Shown in pieces: positions 8,313 through 15,823 of a stretch of DNA of 64,000 nucleotides. Origin of the DNA: Chromobacterium phragmitis (lineage in GTDB: Bacteria; Pseudomonadota; Gammaproteobacteria; Burkholderiales; Chromobacteriaceae). Each line of letters begins with the position of its first letter. The first letter of the stretch is position 1. The notes under the pieces were generated by a model. That model had not been told where the DNA came from, ran no database searches, and saw only the letters and a program-made list of their open reading frames with translations. Made by a program: the position numbers and the translations under genes. The stretch lies in NCBI RefSeq assembly GCF_003325475.1, contig NZ_CP029495.1, forward strand, positions 1,860,001 to 1,924,000, read 5' to 3'.

Positions 8313-9908
8313 ATGAAACAGGCCGCGTCCATCCATCCTGGCCAGCGCATCCATCTGGCGAGGGAAATCGACCGCATCGGCTACATGCTGGTGTCGCGCT
8401 GGGAGCGGCCGCTGGCCGCGCATCTGTTGTCGCTGGTGACGCGGATGGAGACGCTGGTGCGCACGGTCAGCCTGAACGAGCTGGCCAAGGAGGCGCGAGC
8501 GTTGGCGGCGCTGCTGGAGGAATGGCTGCGGCAGCCGGAGGCCCTTCCGTCGGAACAGGAGCGCTACGGCGAGCTGCGCCACCAACTGGGCGTGGTCAGC
8601 CAGTTGGGGCTGATGGAGCGCCAGACCGGCCTGGCCAGCCTGGACGCGATGCTGCCGCTGGATGAGCCGCCGTCGCAGCTTTACATGTGGCTGCCGGAAG
8701 GATTGGATGACGGCCGGCTGCAACGGCAGCTGGCCTGTTTCGGCTTCGAAGTGACGGTGCTGTCGCAGGCGGCCAAGCTCGCCAAGGCGCTGCAAAAACA
8801 GGTGCCGGCCGCAGTGGTGGCCTTCGCCGACTTCACTCACAGCGACCCGGTGCTGCAGCTGGCGCAGGCGATCAGCAGCAATTGCCCGTTGGTGATCACC
8901 TCGCCGCGGCGCGATTTCCCCGCGCGGCTGGAAGCGGTGAGGCTGGGCGCCAGCGGCTTTCTGGATTGGCCGCTGCAGGCCAACCAACTGGTGGACATGC
9001 TCAGCTTCGGGGACATCGGCGAGCGGCGAGACCCCTTGCGGGTGCTGATCGTCGAGGACATGGCGTCTTTGGCCGGACTCTACACGCGGGTGCTGGCGGC
9101 CCATGGCGTGGAGGCCGTCAGCGAGACCAATCCGGAGAAAGTGCCGGAGCGGATCGAGCATTTGAATCCTGACCTGATCCTGCTGGACATGTACATGCCG
9201 CAGTGCAACGGCATCGAGCTGGCCAAGGTGATACGCCAACAGCGGCTGCTGGACGGCATACCCATCCTGTTTTTGTCGGTGGAGAAGCGGCAGAACGTGC
9301 AGCTGGACGCGCTGACGCTGGGCATCGACGGCTTCCTGACCAAGCCGGTGGCGCCGGAAGAGCTGGTAGTGACGGTGGTGAACCGCGCGCGCCGCTACCG
9401 CAAGCTGCGCTCTTACATCGCCAACGACAGCCTGACGGGCTTGCTCAACCATTCCCATTTGCATGGCCAGCTGGAGAGCGCCATCCTGCGCGCGCGCCGC
9501 GCCGGCCAGCCCTTGTCGCTGGCGATGCTGGACCTCGATTTCTTCAAGCAGGTCAACGACAGCTACGGCCATCAGGCCGGAGACGAGGTGCTGCTCAACC
9601 TGGCGCGCTTCCTGAAGGAGAGGCTGCGGCGCACCGATCTGGTGGGGCGTTACGGCGGGGAGGAGTTCGCCATCGTGCTGGCGGGCACGCCGGCGGACAA
9701 GGCGCGGCGGATGCTGGACGCGTTGCGACAGGATTTTTGCCTGCTGGAGCAGGGCGCGGGGGCGCGCGCGTTTCGCCAGTCGTTCAGCGTCGGCATCAGC
9801 TCGCTGGCCAGCGCCGACAGCGCGACGCAGCTGGTGCAGCAGGCGGATGAGATGCTGTACCGCGCCAAGGCGGCGGGGCGCAACCGGGTGGAGGCGCAGG
9901 AAGGCTAG
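8313..9908 (+). CDS. response regulator with diguanylate cyclase (GGDEF) output
   Basis: A 531-aa soluble protein in four parts. There is a helical N terminus (1-115). A degenerate receiver-like domain (about 122-235) lacks a phospho-acceptor aspartate. A canonical receiver domain (242-360) has acidic pocket E248/D249, phospho-acceptor D292 in LLLDMYMP and K344. A GGDEF domain (372-528) has metal/substrate motif DLDFFKQVND, active-site GGEEF at 448-452 and an RxxD product-inhibition site (R439-D442). It should make cyclic-di-GMP when phosphorylated. The partner kinase is not in the window. The ATG at 8313 follows AGGAAACGGAAG. Confidence 0.88.
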   Translation: MKQAASIHPGQRIHLAREIDRIGYMLVSRWERPLAAHLLSLVTRMETLVRTVSLNELAKEARALAALLEEWLRQPEALPSEQERYGELRHQLGVVSQLGLMERQTGLASLDAMLPLDEPPSQLYMWLPEGLDDGRLQRQLACFGFEVTVLSQAAKLAKALQKQVPAAVVAFADFTHSDPVLQLAQAISSNCPLVITSPRRDFPARLEAVRLGASGFLDWPLQANQLVDMLSFGDIGERRDPLRVLIVEDMASLAGLYTRVLAAHGVEAVSETNPEKVPERIEHLNPDLILLDMYMPQCNGIELAKVIRQQRLLDGIPILFLSVEKRQNVQLDALTLGIDGFLTKPVAPEELVVTVVNRARRYRKLRSYIANDSLTGLLNHSHLHGQLESAILRARRAGQPLSLAMLDLDFFKQVNDSYGHQAGDEVLLNLARFLKERLRRTDLVGRYGGEEFAIVLAGTPADKARRMLDALRQDFCLLEQGAGARAFRQSFSVGISSLASADSATQLVQQADEMLYRAKAAGRNRVEAQEG

Positions 9909-9918
9909 CCAAACAAAA

Positions 9919-9937
9919 GCCCCCGCGGAGCGGGGGC
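9919..9937 (-). terminator. bidirectional terminator between GGDEF and porin genes
   Basis: Stem GCCCCCG/CGGGGGC with a 5-nt loop. On the minus strand it is followed by TTTTGTTT, 60 bp after the porin stop; it also sits 11 bp after the convergent GGDEF gene stop. Confidence 0.75.
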
Positions 9938-9996
9938 GTTCAAGCGGCGGCCGGGCCGCCGATCCGCCTTCGAGAGGAAGGCGAAGAGTCCATCAA

Positions 9997-10770
9997 TTAC
10001 TTGATGTTGTACTTGATCGAGTAGATCACGGCATTTTGGTAGGCGGAGCTGCCCAGCTTCTGGTCAGCGTAGCGGTACTGGATGCCGGTGGTGACCGCTT
10101 TGGTAGGGGTCCACCACAAGGCGATGGCACCATTTTGGCCAACGCGGCTCTTGTAGTTTTCGGCGAATTTCTTGTCGCGGTTCAGCTCGGTTTCATGCCA
10201 TTGGGTCAACATCAGATTCTGGCCGAAGGCTTGGAACGGATAGAGCATGACATAGCCAGTCATGTAGCCGTTGTTGCCGGAACCCTTGCCGTTGGAGTCC
10301 AGCTGATTGTGAACGCCGAAGAACGGTTTGATGCTCAGCGCGCCGAAGCTCAGATCGGTGCCCAGACCCAGAACGCGGTTTTGGGTAAAGAAATGATCAT
10401 AGCCGCCGAAGCCATTGCCGCGGGTATCGTAGATATGGCCGTACAGCTGCACCGGCACGCCGCCGATTTCAGTCATGTTGTAACGGCCGACTACTTTGGT
10501 GGTGAAACGGCGGTCGCGGCCTTGAGTGTTGCCATTGCCCTTGCCCGGATTCTCGATGTCGAAGAAACCGTACAGTTCGCCCCACTTGGCGCCCAGGCCG
10601 CCTTCGGCTTCCAGGTAGCCAAAATCTTGCTTATAAGATTGCTGAGTAGTGCGATCCGACCAGTCCAGCCAGTTGGCGCTGACGTTTGCGAAAGAGTATT
10701 CACCACCGGCGTGAGCCAGTGCGGAGGCGGCCACCAGGGACAGGGCCAGCAGCGACTTGCGAGTATTCAT
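9997..10770 (-). CDS. Tsx/OmpK-like outer-membrane nucleoside channel
   Basis: A 257-aa protein with an Ala-X-Ala signal peptide (MNTRKSLLALSLVAASALAHA) and alternating aromatic beta-strand segments throughout. It ends in AVIYSIKYNIK, a beta-strand terminus. The opening of the mature part (GGEYSFANVSANWLDWSD), GFFDIENPGKGNG and the later HFFTQNRVLGLGTDL are typical of the nucleoside-specific channel (Tsx/OmpK) family. It probably admits nucleosides across the outer membrane. It is monocistronic, with a terminator downstream and an inverted repeat about 180 bp upstream. Confidence 0.82.
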   Translation of the reverse strand: MNTRKSLLALSLVAASALAHAGGEYSFANVSANWLDWSDRTTQQSYKQDFGYLEAEGGLGAKWGELYGFFDIENPGKGNGNTQGRDRRFTTKVVGRYNMTEIGGVPVQLYGHIYDTRGNGFGGYDHFFTQNRVLGLGTDLSFGALSIKPFFGVHNQLDSNGKGSGNNGYMTGYVMLYPFQAFGQNLMLTQWHETELNRDKKFAENYKSRVGQNGAIALWWTPTKAVTTGIQYRYADQKLGSSAYQNAVIYSIKYNIK

Positions 10771-10949
10771 TGTTTCACCAGACTATTTTCGTGTAGTAAG
10801 CATCCGACAGGCGTCGGCGAGCGCGCGCAGATTAGACGCAGAAATAACCTTATGCAAACAATTTGTCATTGATCTGTCGCTTTTCTGCAAAGAATCTTGG
10901 AATTGTTGTAATTGGATGACAGAAGAATTACATACTGTTGCCATAATGC

Positions 10950-10971
10950 CACATGGAAATAATTCCACGTG
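10950..10971. promoter_or_regulatory. inverted repeat upstream of the Tsx-like gene
   Basis: CACATGGAA and TTCCACGTG form arms matching at 8 of 9 positions around a 4-bp centre. The repeat sits in the 245-bp gap between the porin start and the atl stop, an AT-rich stretch with no other gene. A regulator site is plausible; the protein is unknown. Confidence 0.4.
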
Positions 10972-11015
10972 AAGATAAGTATCTGAGCAAGCGCCGGTTT
11001 CTGGTTTGTTTCAGG

Positions 11016-11333
11016 TCAAACCACCGCGTCGGGCCAACCGAAAATCCGCAGATCCACTTTGCCGCTGGCATTGAATTCCACCCCCTCCTCCTCCAGCAGC
11101 AAGCGCTGCCAATCGGCATGGTGGCTGCCCGGCCGGGACGGTCTGCCGCCGGCGCCCAGCACCCGGTGCCAGGGCGCGGCCACGCCTTCCGGCAGGTTGC
11201 CGAGCAGATGGCCGACATGGCGCGAGTGACGGGGATAGCCGGCCCGTTCGGCCAGCGCGCCGTAGGTGGTGACGCGGCCGGGCGGCACTTCGGCCAGCAG
11301 CGCCAGCACCCGGCGGGCGAAGTCGGGGGGCAT
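11016..11333 (-). CDS. atl: alkyltransferase-like (ATL) DNA-lesion binding protein
   Basis: A 105-aa protein matching the DNA-binding domain of O6-alkylguanine methyltransferases (PPGRVTTYGALAERAGYPR). The acceptor motif PCHR is replaced by PWHR, so the reactive cysteine is a tryptophan. That substitution defines ATL proteins, which bind O6-alkylguanine and hand it to nucleotide-excision repair rather than demethylating it. Its ATG overlaps the stop of the upstream metallo-hydrolase gene (TGATG), implying translational coupling. Confidence 0.88.
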   Translation of the reverse strand: MPPDFARRVLALLAEVPPGRVTTYGALAERAGYPRHSRHVGHLLGNLPEGVAAPWHRVLGAGGRPSRPGSHHADWQRLLLEEEGVEFNASGKVDLRIFGWPDAVV

Positions 11334-11983
11334 CAGCGGTAGCGCGGGTCGGCGACGTAGGGATTGCCGCGCTTCTCCGCGCCCAGGGTGGTGAACGGGC
11401 CGTGGCCGGGGATGACCACGGTGTCGTCCGGCAGGACGAACAGTTTTTGCTGGATCGCGTCTATCAGCTGCTGATGATTGCCCATCGGGAAGTCGGTGCG
11501 GCCGATGGAGCCCTGGAACAGCACGTCGCCGGCCACCAGCACCTTGGCCGCCGGGCTGTGGAACACCACGTGGCCCGGGGTGTGGCCGGGGCAGTGGATG
11601 ACGTTCAGCGTCTCCTCGCCGACGGTGACCGTGTCGCCCTCCTCCAGCCAGCGCTGCGGGGTCAGCGGCTCGCTGCGCGGAAAGCCGAACATCTGGCCCT
11701 GGGTGGGCAGCTGGTCCAGCCAGAAGCTCTCGCTGCGTTCGGGGCCCTCGATCTCCACCCCCAGCCTTTCCGCCAGTCTGGCGGCGCCGCCGGCGTGGTC
11801 GATGTGGCCGTGGGTCAGCAGCAGCTTCTCCACCGTCAGGCCCTGGCTGTCCACCCAGGCCTGGATGCGGTCGATGTCGCCGCCGGCGTCGACGACGGCC
11901 GCCTGGCGGCTGGCGTCGCACCACAGCACGCTGCAGTTCTGGGCGAACGGGGTGACCGGGATCACGTGGTATTTCAGGGCCAT
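11333..11983 (-). CDS. MBL-fold hydrolase, YcbL/glyoxalase II type
   Basis: A 216-aa metallo-beta-lactamase-fold protein with the metal motif THGHIDHAGG (about residues 57-66), a further histidine in CPGHTPGHVVF, an aspartate in AGDVLFQGSIGRTD and a last histidine in IPGHGPFT. The compact length without the C-terminal helical domain fits the YcbL-type glyoxalase II group (S-lactoylglutathione or related thioester hydrolysis), not full-length GloB. It is transcribed with atl. Confidence 0.83.
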   Translation of the reverse strand: MALKYHVIPVTPFAQNCSVLWCDASRQAAVVDAGGDIDRIQAWVDSQGLTVEKLLLTHGHIDHAGGAARLAERLGVEIEGPERSESFWLDQLPTQGQMFGFPRSEPLTPQRWLEEGDTVTVGEETLNVIHCPGHTPGHVVFHSPAAKVLVAGDVLFQGSIGRTDFPMGNHQQLIDAIQQKLFVLPDDTVVIPGHGPFTTLGAEKRGNPYVADPRYR

Positions 11984-12050
11984 GGCATTGCTCGCGGCGG
12001 AATCTCAATCCGCCATTTTGTCACGGCCGGCGTCGCTTGGGGAGCGCCGC

Positions 12051-13961
12051 TTACTGGTACAGCGCGCGTTCGATGAAGTGGCGCGGCACCTTGGGCTTGG
12101 GCACCCGCGCGTCGAACCAGCCGCGCACGTCGCCATCCAGGCCGATGCCGTGCATGAAGTTGTACAGCGCCTTGTTCAGCGCCTTGCCCATCAGCTCGTG
12201 GTCGGTGCCGGTGGGGTCGATGAAGCCGACGTCGTTCTTGGCGAAGTCCCCCTTGGGCAACGGCACCAGCTGCACGCCGTATTCTTCCGGATTCTGTCCC
12301 ACCGGCGAATGCACGGTGCAGGCGAAGCGGTGGAAGAAGCCGGACTGGATGCAGCCGTTGTCGAACAGCTGGCGCACGTATTCCAGCGCGTCCACCGTGT
12401 CCTGCACCGTCTGCGTGGGGAAGCCGTACATCAGATAGGCGTGCACCAGCACGCCAGTCTCGGCGAAGCCGTGGGTGACGCGCGCCACCTGTTCCACCGA
12501 CACGCCCTTCTTCATCAGCTTGAGCAGCCGGTCCGAGGCCACTTCCAAACCGCCGGAAATGGCGATGCAGCCGGACTCGGCCAGCAGTTGGGCCAGCTCC
12601 GGGGTGAACGACTTCTCGAAGCGGATATTGCCCCACCAGGAGATGGAGACCTTGCGCCGCAGCAGTTCCTCGGCCAGCGCCTTCAGCATCTTCGGCGGCG
12701 CGGCCTCATCGACGAAGTGGAAGCCGGTCTGGCCGGTTTCGGCGATGATGGCTTCGATGCGGTCCACCAGCAGCTCTGCCGACGCTGTCTCGTAGCGCGA
12801 GATGTAGTCCAGCGTCACGTCGCAGAAGCTGCATTTCTTCCAGTAACAGCCGTGGGCGATGGTCAGCTTGTTCCAGCGGCCGTCGCTCCACAGCCGGTGC
12901 ATCGGATTGAGCATGTCCAGCAGCGACAGATAGCGGTCTATCGGCAGGCCGTCCCAGGTGGGGGTGCCGGATTCGGAGAACGGCACGTCGGCTTCCTGCA
13001 TATTGACGTAGCGCACCGCGCCGTCCTGACGCAAGAAGGTGCGAGAGAGCCGGCTGACGCCGCGCTTGCCTTCGAGGTGCTCCATCAGCGCCAGCAGCGG
13101 CTTCTCGCCGTCGTCCAAAGTCACGTAGTCGAAGTAGTCGAACACCCGCGGCTCGGCCAGCTCGCGCAGCTCGGTGTTGACGTAGCCGCCGCCCAGGCAG
13201 ATTTTGATCTCCGGCCGATGGCGCTTGATGGTCTGGGCGATGCGGAAGGCCGCGTACACCGCGCCCGGAAACGGTACCGAGACCAGCACCAGCTGCGGCT
13301 GGTGCTGGTCCATGGCCGCTCGCGTCAGCGCGTCCAGGGTGTCGTCCACCCAGTTGGGCGCGGCCGCCAGCGCCTTGGCCAGCGGATCAAAGGTGGGCTG
13401 GGACAGCGCCAGGGATTCCGCGTAGCGGACGAACTCGAAGCGCGGGTCCACCGCCTCGCGCAGCACGTCGGCGATATCGTTCAGATACAGCGTGGCCAGG
13501 TGGCGGGCGCGGTCCTGGGTGCCCAGCGCGCCGAAGGCCCAGGCCAGCGGGTCGCCGCCGTCCGGATCGTCCGGGTCCACGTACACGTCAAGCGCGGCGA
13601 AGCGCGGCCCTTCCGGCAGGTAGTTGCGGCCGGCGATGCGGTAGGACAAGGTGGCGTCGCGGCCCTGCAGAAAGCCGATCACCGCGTCTATCGTCGCGGC
13701 GTAGCGATCATAAGAGATGTCGAACTGCATCATGCAGTCCGTGCGCTGGCGCATCGGGATGCGCCGCACGTGCTCGCGCAGCGTGGCCATGCCCTCTCTC
13801 GAGAACAGCTTCAACACCAGCGCCAGCGCCAGATCCTCCTGGAACGCGGCCACGCCGCGCGAGCGCAGGAAGCCGGTCAGGTAGGCGGTGGAGGGGTAAG
13901 GCGTGTTCAGCTGCGTCATCGGCGGGATGAGCGACAGCACGCGCAGGGAGCTGGCAGACAT
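12051..13961 (-). CDS. B12-binding domain radical SAM protein
   Basis: A 636-aa protein with an N-terminal region and B12-binding-like Rossmann domain (LVLVSVPFPGAVYAAFRIAQ and LGGGYVNTELREL around residues 230-285), followed by a radical SAM domain. The cluster motif in HGCYWKKCSFCD is spaced CX4CX2C rather than the usual CX3CX2C. A SAM-binding GG segment appears in IAISGGLEVASDRLLK. Proteins of this layout do methylations or ring rearrangements on unreactive carbons. The substrate is unknown and no obvious partner lies alongside. Confidence 0.8.
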   Translation of the reverse strand: MSASSLRVLSLIPPMTQLNTPYPSTAYLTGFLRSRGVAAFQEDLALALVLKLFSREGMATLREHVRRIPMRQRTDCMMQFDISYDRYAATIDAVIGFLQGRDATLSYRIAGRNYLPEGPRFAALDVYVDPDDPDGGDPLAWAFGALGTQDRARHLATLYLNDIADVLREAVDPRFEFVRYAESLALSQPTFDPLAKALAAAPNWVDDTLDALTRAAMDQHQPQLVLVSVPFPGAVYAAFRIAQTIKRHRPEIKICLGGGYVNTELRELAEPRVFDYFDYVTLDDGEKPLLALMEHLEGKRGVSRLSRTFLRQDGAVRYVNMQEADVPFSESGTPTWDGLPIDRYLSLLDMLNPMHRLWSDGRWNKLTIAHGCYWKKCSFCDVTLDYISRYETASAELLVDRIEAIIAETGQTGFHFVDEAAPPKMLKALAEELLRRKVSISWWGNIRFEKSFTPELAQLLAESGCIAISGGLEVASDRLLKLMKKGVSVEQVARVTHGFAETGVLVHAYLMYGFPTQTVQDTVDALEYVRQLFDNGCIQSGFFHRFACTVHSPVGQNPEEYGVQLVPLPKGDFAKNDVGFIDPTGTDHELMGKALNKALYNFMHGIGLDGDVRGWFDARVPKPKVPRHFIERALYQ

Positions 13962-14049
13962 GGTGCGTGAAATCCGGGCGGTGGTTCAAAAAGCATAGCC
14001 GGGCGTAGGCCCGGCTGCGTGCGATTGTCCCACAGCGGACGATGCGAGA

Positions 14050-14406
14050 CTAGGCGGTCTTGGCGCTGAACTGCTCGAAGGCGGCCAAAGCGTTGGCGGA
14101 ATACATCAGCGACGGGCCGCCGCCCATGTAAACGGCCATGGCCAGCGTCTCCTCCACTTCCGTCTTGCTGGCGCCCAGCTTGACCAAGGCTTGGGCGTGG
14201 AAGCCCAGGCAGCCGTCGCAGCGCGCGGCCACGCCCAGCGCCAGCGCGATCAGTTCCTTGGTTTTCTTGTCCAGCGCGCCGTCGCGGGTGGCGGCGCGGG
14301 CCATGTCGTTGAAGCCCTGCATCACTTCCGGCACGTCGGCGCGCAGCGTGGCCAGGTGCTTGGAGATGGCGTGGGTCAGTTCCGGGTAGTTGACTTCGTG
14401 GCTCAT
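14050..14406 (-). CDS. AhpD-like carboxymuconolactone decarboxylase family protein
   Basis: A 118-aa one-domain protein with the AhpD core: a CXXC pair in RCDGCLGFHAQALVKLGASK (about residues 67-70) and a histidine four residues on, the usual thiol-peroxidase/disulfide-reductase arrangement. The conserved upstream segment is KTKELIALALGVAA. The ATG at 14406 has an AAGGAG ribosome-binding site. It is divergent from the persulfide-sensor operon and shares its AT-rich control region, so it may belong to the same sulfur or redox response. Confidence 0.8.
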   Translation of the reverse strand: MSHEVNYPELTHAISKHLATLRADVPEVMQGFNDMARAATRDGALDKKTKELIALALGVAARCDGCLGFHAQALVKLGASKTEVEETLAMAVYMGGGPSLMYSANALAAFEQFSAKTA

Positions 14407-14472
14407 GCTCGGGACTCCTTGTCGAAATGAGGCGGCTGTTCCGCCGACCAAAAAGGTTTATTGATTTATATA

Positions 14473-14486
14473 ATATCAATTGATAT
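14473..14486. promoter_or_regulatory. candidate SqrR/BigR operator
   Basis: ATATCAATTGATAT is a perfect 14-bp palindrome in a very AT-rich block, 34 bp upstream of the ArsR-type gene and 67 bp upstream of the divergent AhpD-like gene. BigR/SqrR repressors are known to bind AT-rich palindromes in their own promoters. Confidence 0.6.
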
Positions 14487-14519
14487 ATTGAAGTCAAGCC
14501 GTTCGCCAGAGAGTCCGCC

Positions 14520-14840
14520 ATGAATCCAGTTTCTCCCAATCTCGTCCAGATGCGCGCCGCCGCCGGCCAGGCCTGCGGCCTGCTGCGCGCGCTGGCCAAT
14601 GAAGACCGCCTGCTGCTGTTGTGCCAGTTGAGCCAGGGGGAGCGGTCGGTGGGCGAGCTGGAGGAAAGCGTCGGCATCCGCCAGCCTACGCTATCGCAGC
14701 AGCTGGGCGTGCTGCGCGGCGAAGGCCTGGTAGCGACCCGCCGCGACGGCAAGCGCATTTATTACTCGGTGGCCGACGCCAACGCATTGGCGGTGCTGGC
14801 CACGCTGTATCAACGTTTCTGCCCCGGGGAGGATGCCTGA
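14520..14840 (+). CDS. ArsR-family persulfide-responsive repressor (BigR/SqrR type)
   Basis: A 106-aa ArsR winged-helix protein with recognition region SVGIRQPTLSQQLGVLRGEGLV (about residues 50-71). It has no ArsR metal motif. It has Cys35 and Cys101, 66 residues apart, the same separation as the sensor cysteines of BigR (C42/C108) and SqrR (C41/C107), which form a polysulfide bridge in response to sulfide. The downstream pmpAB-like genes support a sulfur-sensing role. The stop overlaps the next start (TGATG). Confidence 0.85.
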   Translation: MNPVSPNLVQMRAAAGQACGLLRALANEDRLLLLCQLSQGERSVGELEESVGIRQPTLSQQLGVLRGEGLVATRRDGKRIYYSVADANALAVLATLYQRFCPGEDA

Positions 14841-15268
14841 TGAGCATAGACTGGAGCCTGTTCACGCCGTGGAGCGCCTTGGCCGGCGGCGCGCTGATCG
14901 GCCTCGCCGCCGCTTGGCTGATCCTGTTCAACGGCCGCGTGGCCGGCATCAGCGGCATCGTCGGCCAATTGCTGGCGCCGGGAGAGGACAAGGACTGGCG
15001 ACTGGCTTTCGTCGCCGGTCTGGTGTTGTCGCCGTGGCTGTACCGGCTGTTCGCCGCGCCGCCGGCCATCCAGCTGGATGGCCGATGGTGGCTGTTGATC
15101 GTGGCCGGACTGCTGGTCGGCTACGGCAGCCGCATGGGCTCCGGCTGCACCAGCGGCCACGGCGTATGCGGGCTGGCGCGGCTGTCGCCGCGCTCGCTGG
15201 CGGCGACGCTGGCCTTCATGGCCGCCGGCTTCGCCGCGGTGTGGCTGACGCGGCATTGGATGGGATAG
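14840..15268 (+). CDS. YeeE/YedE family inner-membrane protein, first half (PmpA-like)
   Basis: A 142-aa protein with four predicted membrane helices and the family signature GSGCTSGHGVCGLARL near residues 98-113. It corresponds to one half of the thiosulfate/sulfur-compound channel YeeE, which in many proteobacteria is split into PmpA and PmpB. Cysteines in the signature are thought to relay sulfur species through the membrane. It is translationally coupled to the upstream sensor gene. Confidence 0.85.
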   Translation: MSIDWSLFTPWSALAGGALIGLAAAWLILFNGRVAGISGIVGQLLAPGEDKDWRLAFVAGLVLSPWLYRLFAAPPAIQLDGRWWLLIVAGLLVGYGSRMGSGCTSGHGVCGLARLSPRSLAATLAFMAAGFAAVWLTRHWMG

Positions 15269-15277
15269 GAGGTCAAG

Positions 15278-15700
15278 ATGAAGCTTGTCAGCGCGTTTCT
15301 GGCCGGGTTGATCTTCGGCTTGGGTTTGATCGTGGCCGGCATGGCCAATCCGGCCAAGGTGCTGGGTTTTCTGGATATCGCCGGCCGTTGGGACCCGTCG
15401 CTGGCGCTGGTGATGGCGGGCGCCGTCGCCGTGGCGCTGCCGGCGTTCGCTTTGGCGAAGCGGCGGGATCGCGCGCTGCTGGGCGATGAAATGCAATTGC
15501 CGGCGGCGCGGCGCGTGGACCGGCGTCTGGTGCTGGGCAGCCTGGTGTTCGGCGCGGGCTGGGGGTTGGCCGGCGTTTGTCCGGGGCCGGCGCTGGTGCT
15601 GGCGGGCGCGGGTTTGCCCGGCGGGTTGCTGTTTCTGGCGGCGATGCTGGCGGGGATGGCGTTGCAGGGCTGGAGCGGGCAAAAGAAAAGGCCACGCTAG
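15278..15700 (+). CDS. YeeE/YedE family inner-membrane protein, second half (PmpB-like)
   Basis: A 140-aa protein with about four transmembrane helices, the conserved GMANPAKVLGFLD near residues 21-33 and GVCPGPALV near 111-119. These mark the second YeeE half (PmpB, DUF6691). It starts 9 bp after the pmpA-like stop with an AGGAGG ribosome-binding site. The two proteins probably form one transporter for a sulfur compound under the control of the ArsR-type repressor. Confidence 0.85.
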   Translation: MKLVSAFLAGLIFGLGLIVAGMANPAKVLGFLDIAGRWDPSLALVMAGAVAVALPAFALAKRRDRALLGDEMQLPAARRVDRRLVLGSLVFGAGWGLAGVCPGPALVLAGAGLPGGLLFLAAMLAGMALQGWSGQKKRPR

Positions 15701-15706
15701 GTGGCC
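15690..15706 (-). terminator. rho-independent terminator after prfA
   Basis: Stem GGCCAC/GTGGCC with a 5-nt loop. On the minus strand it is followed by TTTTCTTTT. It overlaps the last codons of the pmpB-like gene and lies 118 bp after the prfA stop. Confidence 0.6.
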
Positions 15707-15823
15707 CCAAGTTTCGGAGAAAAAAATCCTTCCGGCACGGCGGTCCGGATGGACTGGGCCGCGCGAGCGACCCTCTTTTTCAGCCGATGATTCTAACGCC
15801 GACCAAGGCGCGCGGCAATCGCT

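Noticed and set aside
6321..9572. Very long minus-strand open frame extending the RNB gene across the GGDEF gene
   Set aside because: The extension beyond 8195 is antisense to the well-supported GGDEF gene, is Gln/Arg/His-rich without any domain, and the RNB family start fits the ATG at 8195.
11016..11333. O6-methylguanine methyltransferase
   Set aside because: The acceptor cysteine is Trp (PWHR), so it cannot be an active methyltransferase and is called ATL.
11478..13970. 830-codon plus-strand frame opposite the B12 radical SAM gene
   Set aside because: Antisense shadow in GC-rich DNA; composition is Val/Gln/His/Arg-rich and no motif is present, whereas the minus strand encodes a full enzyme.
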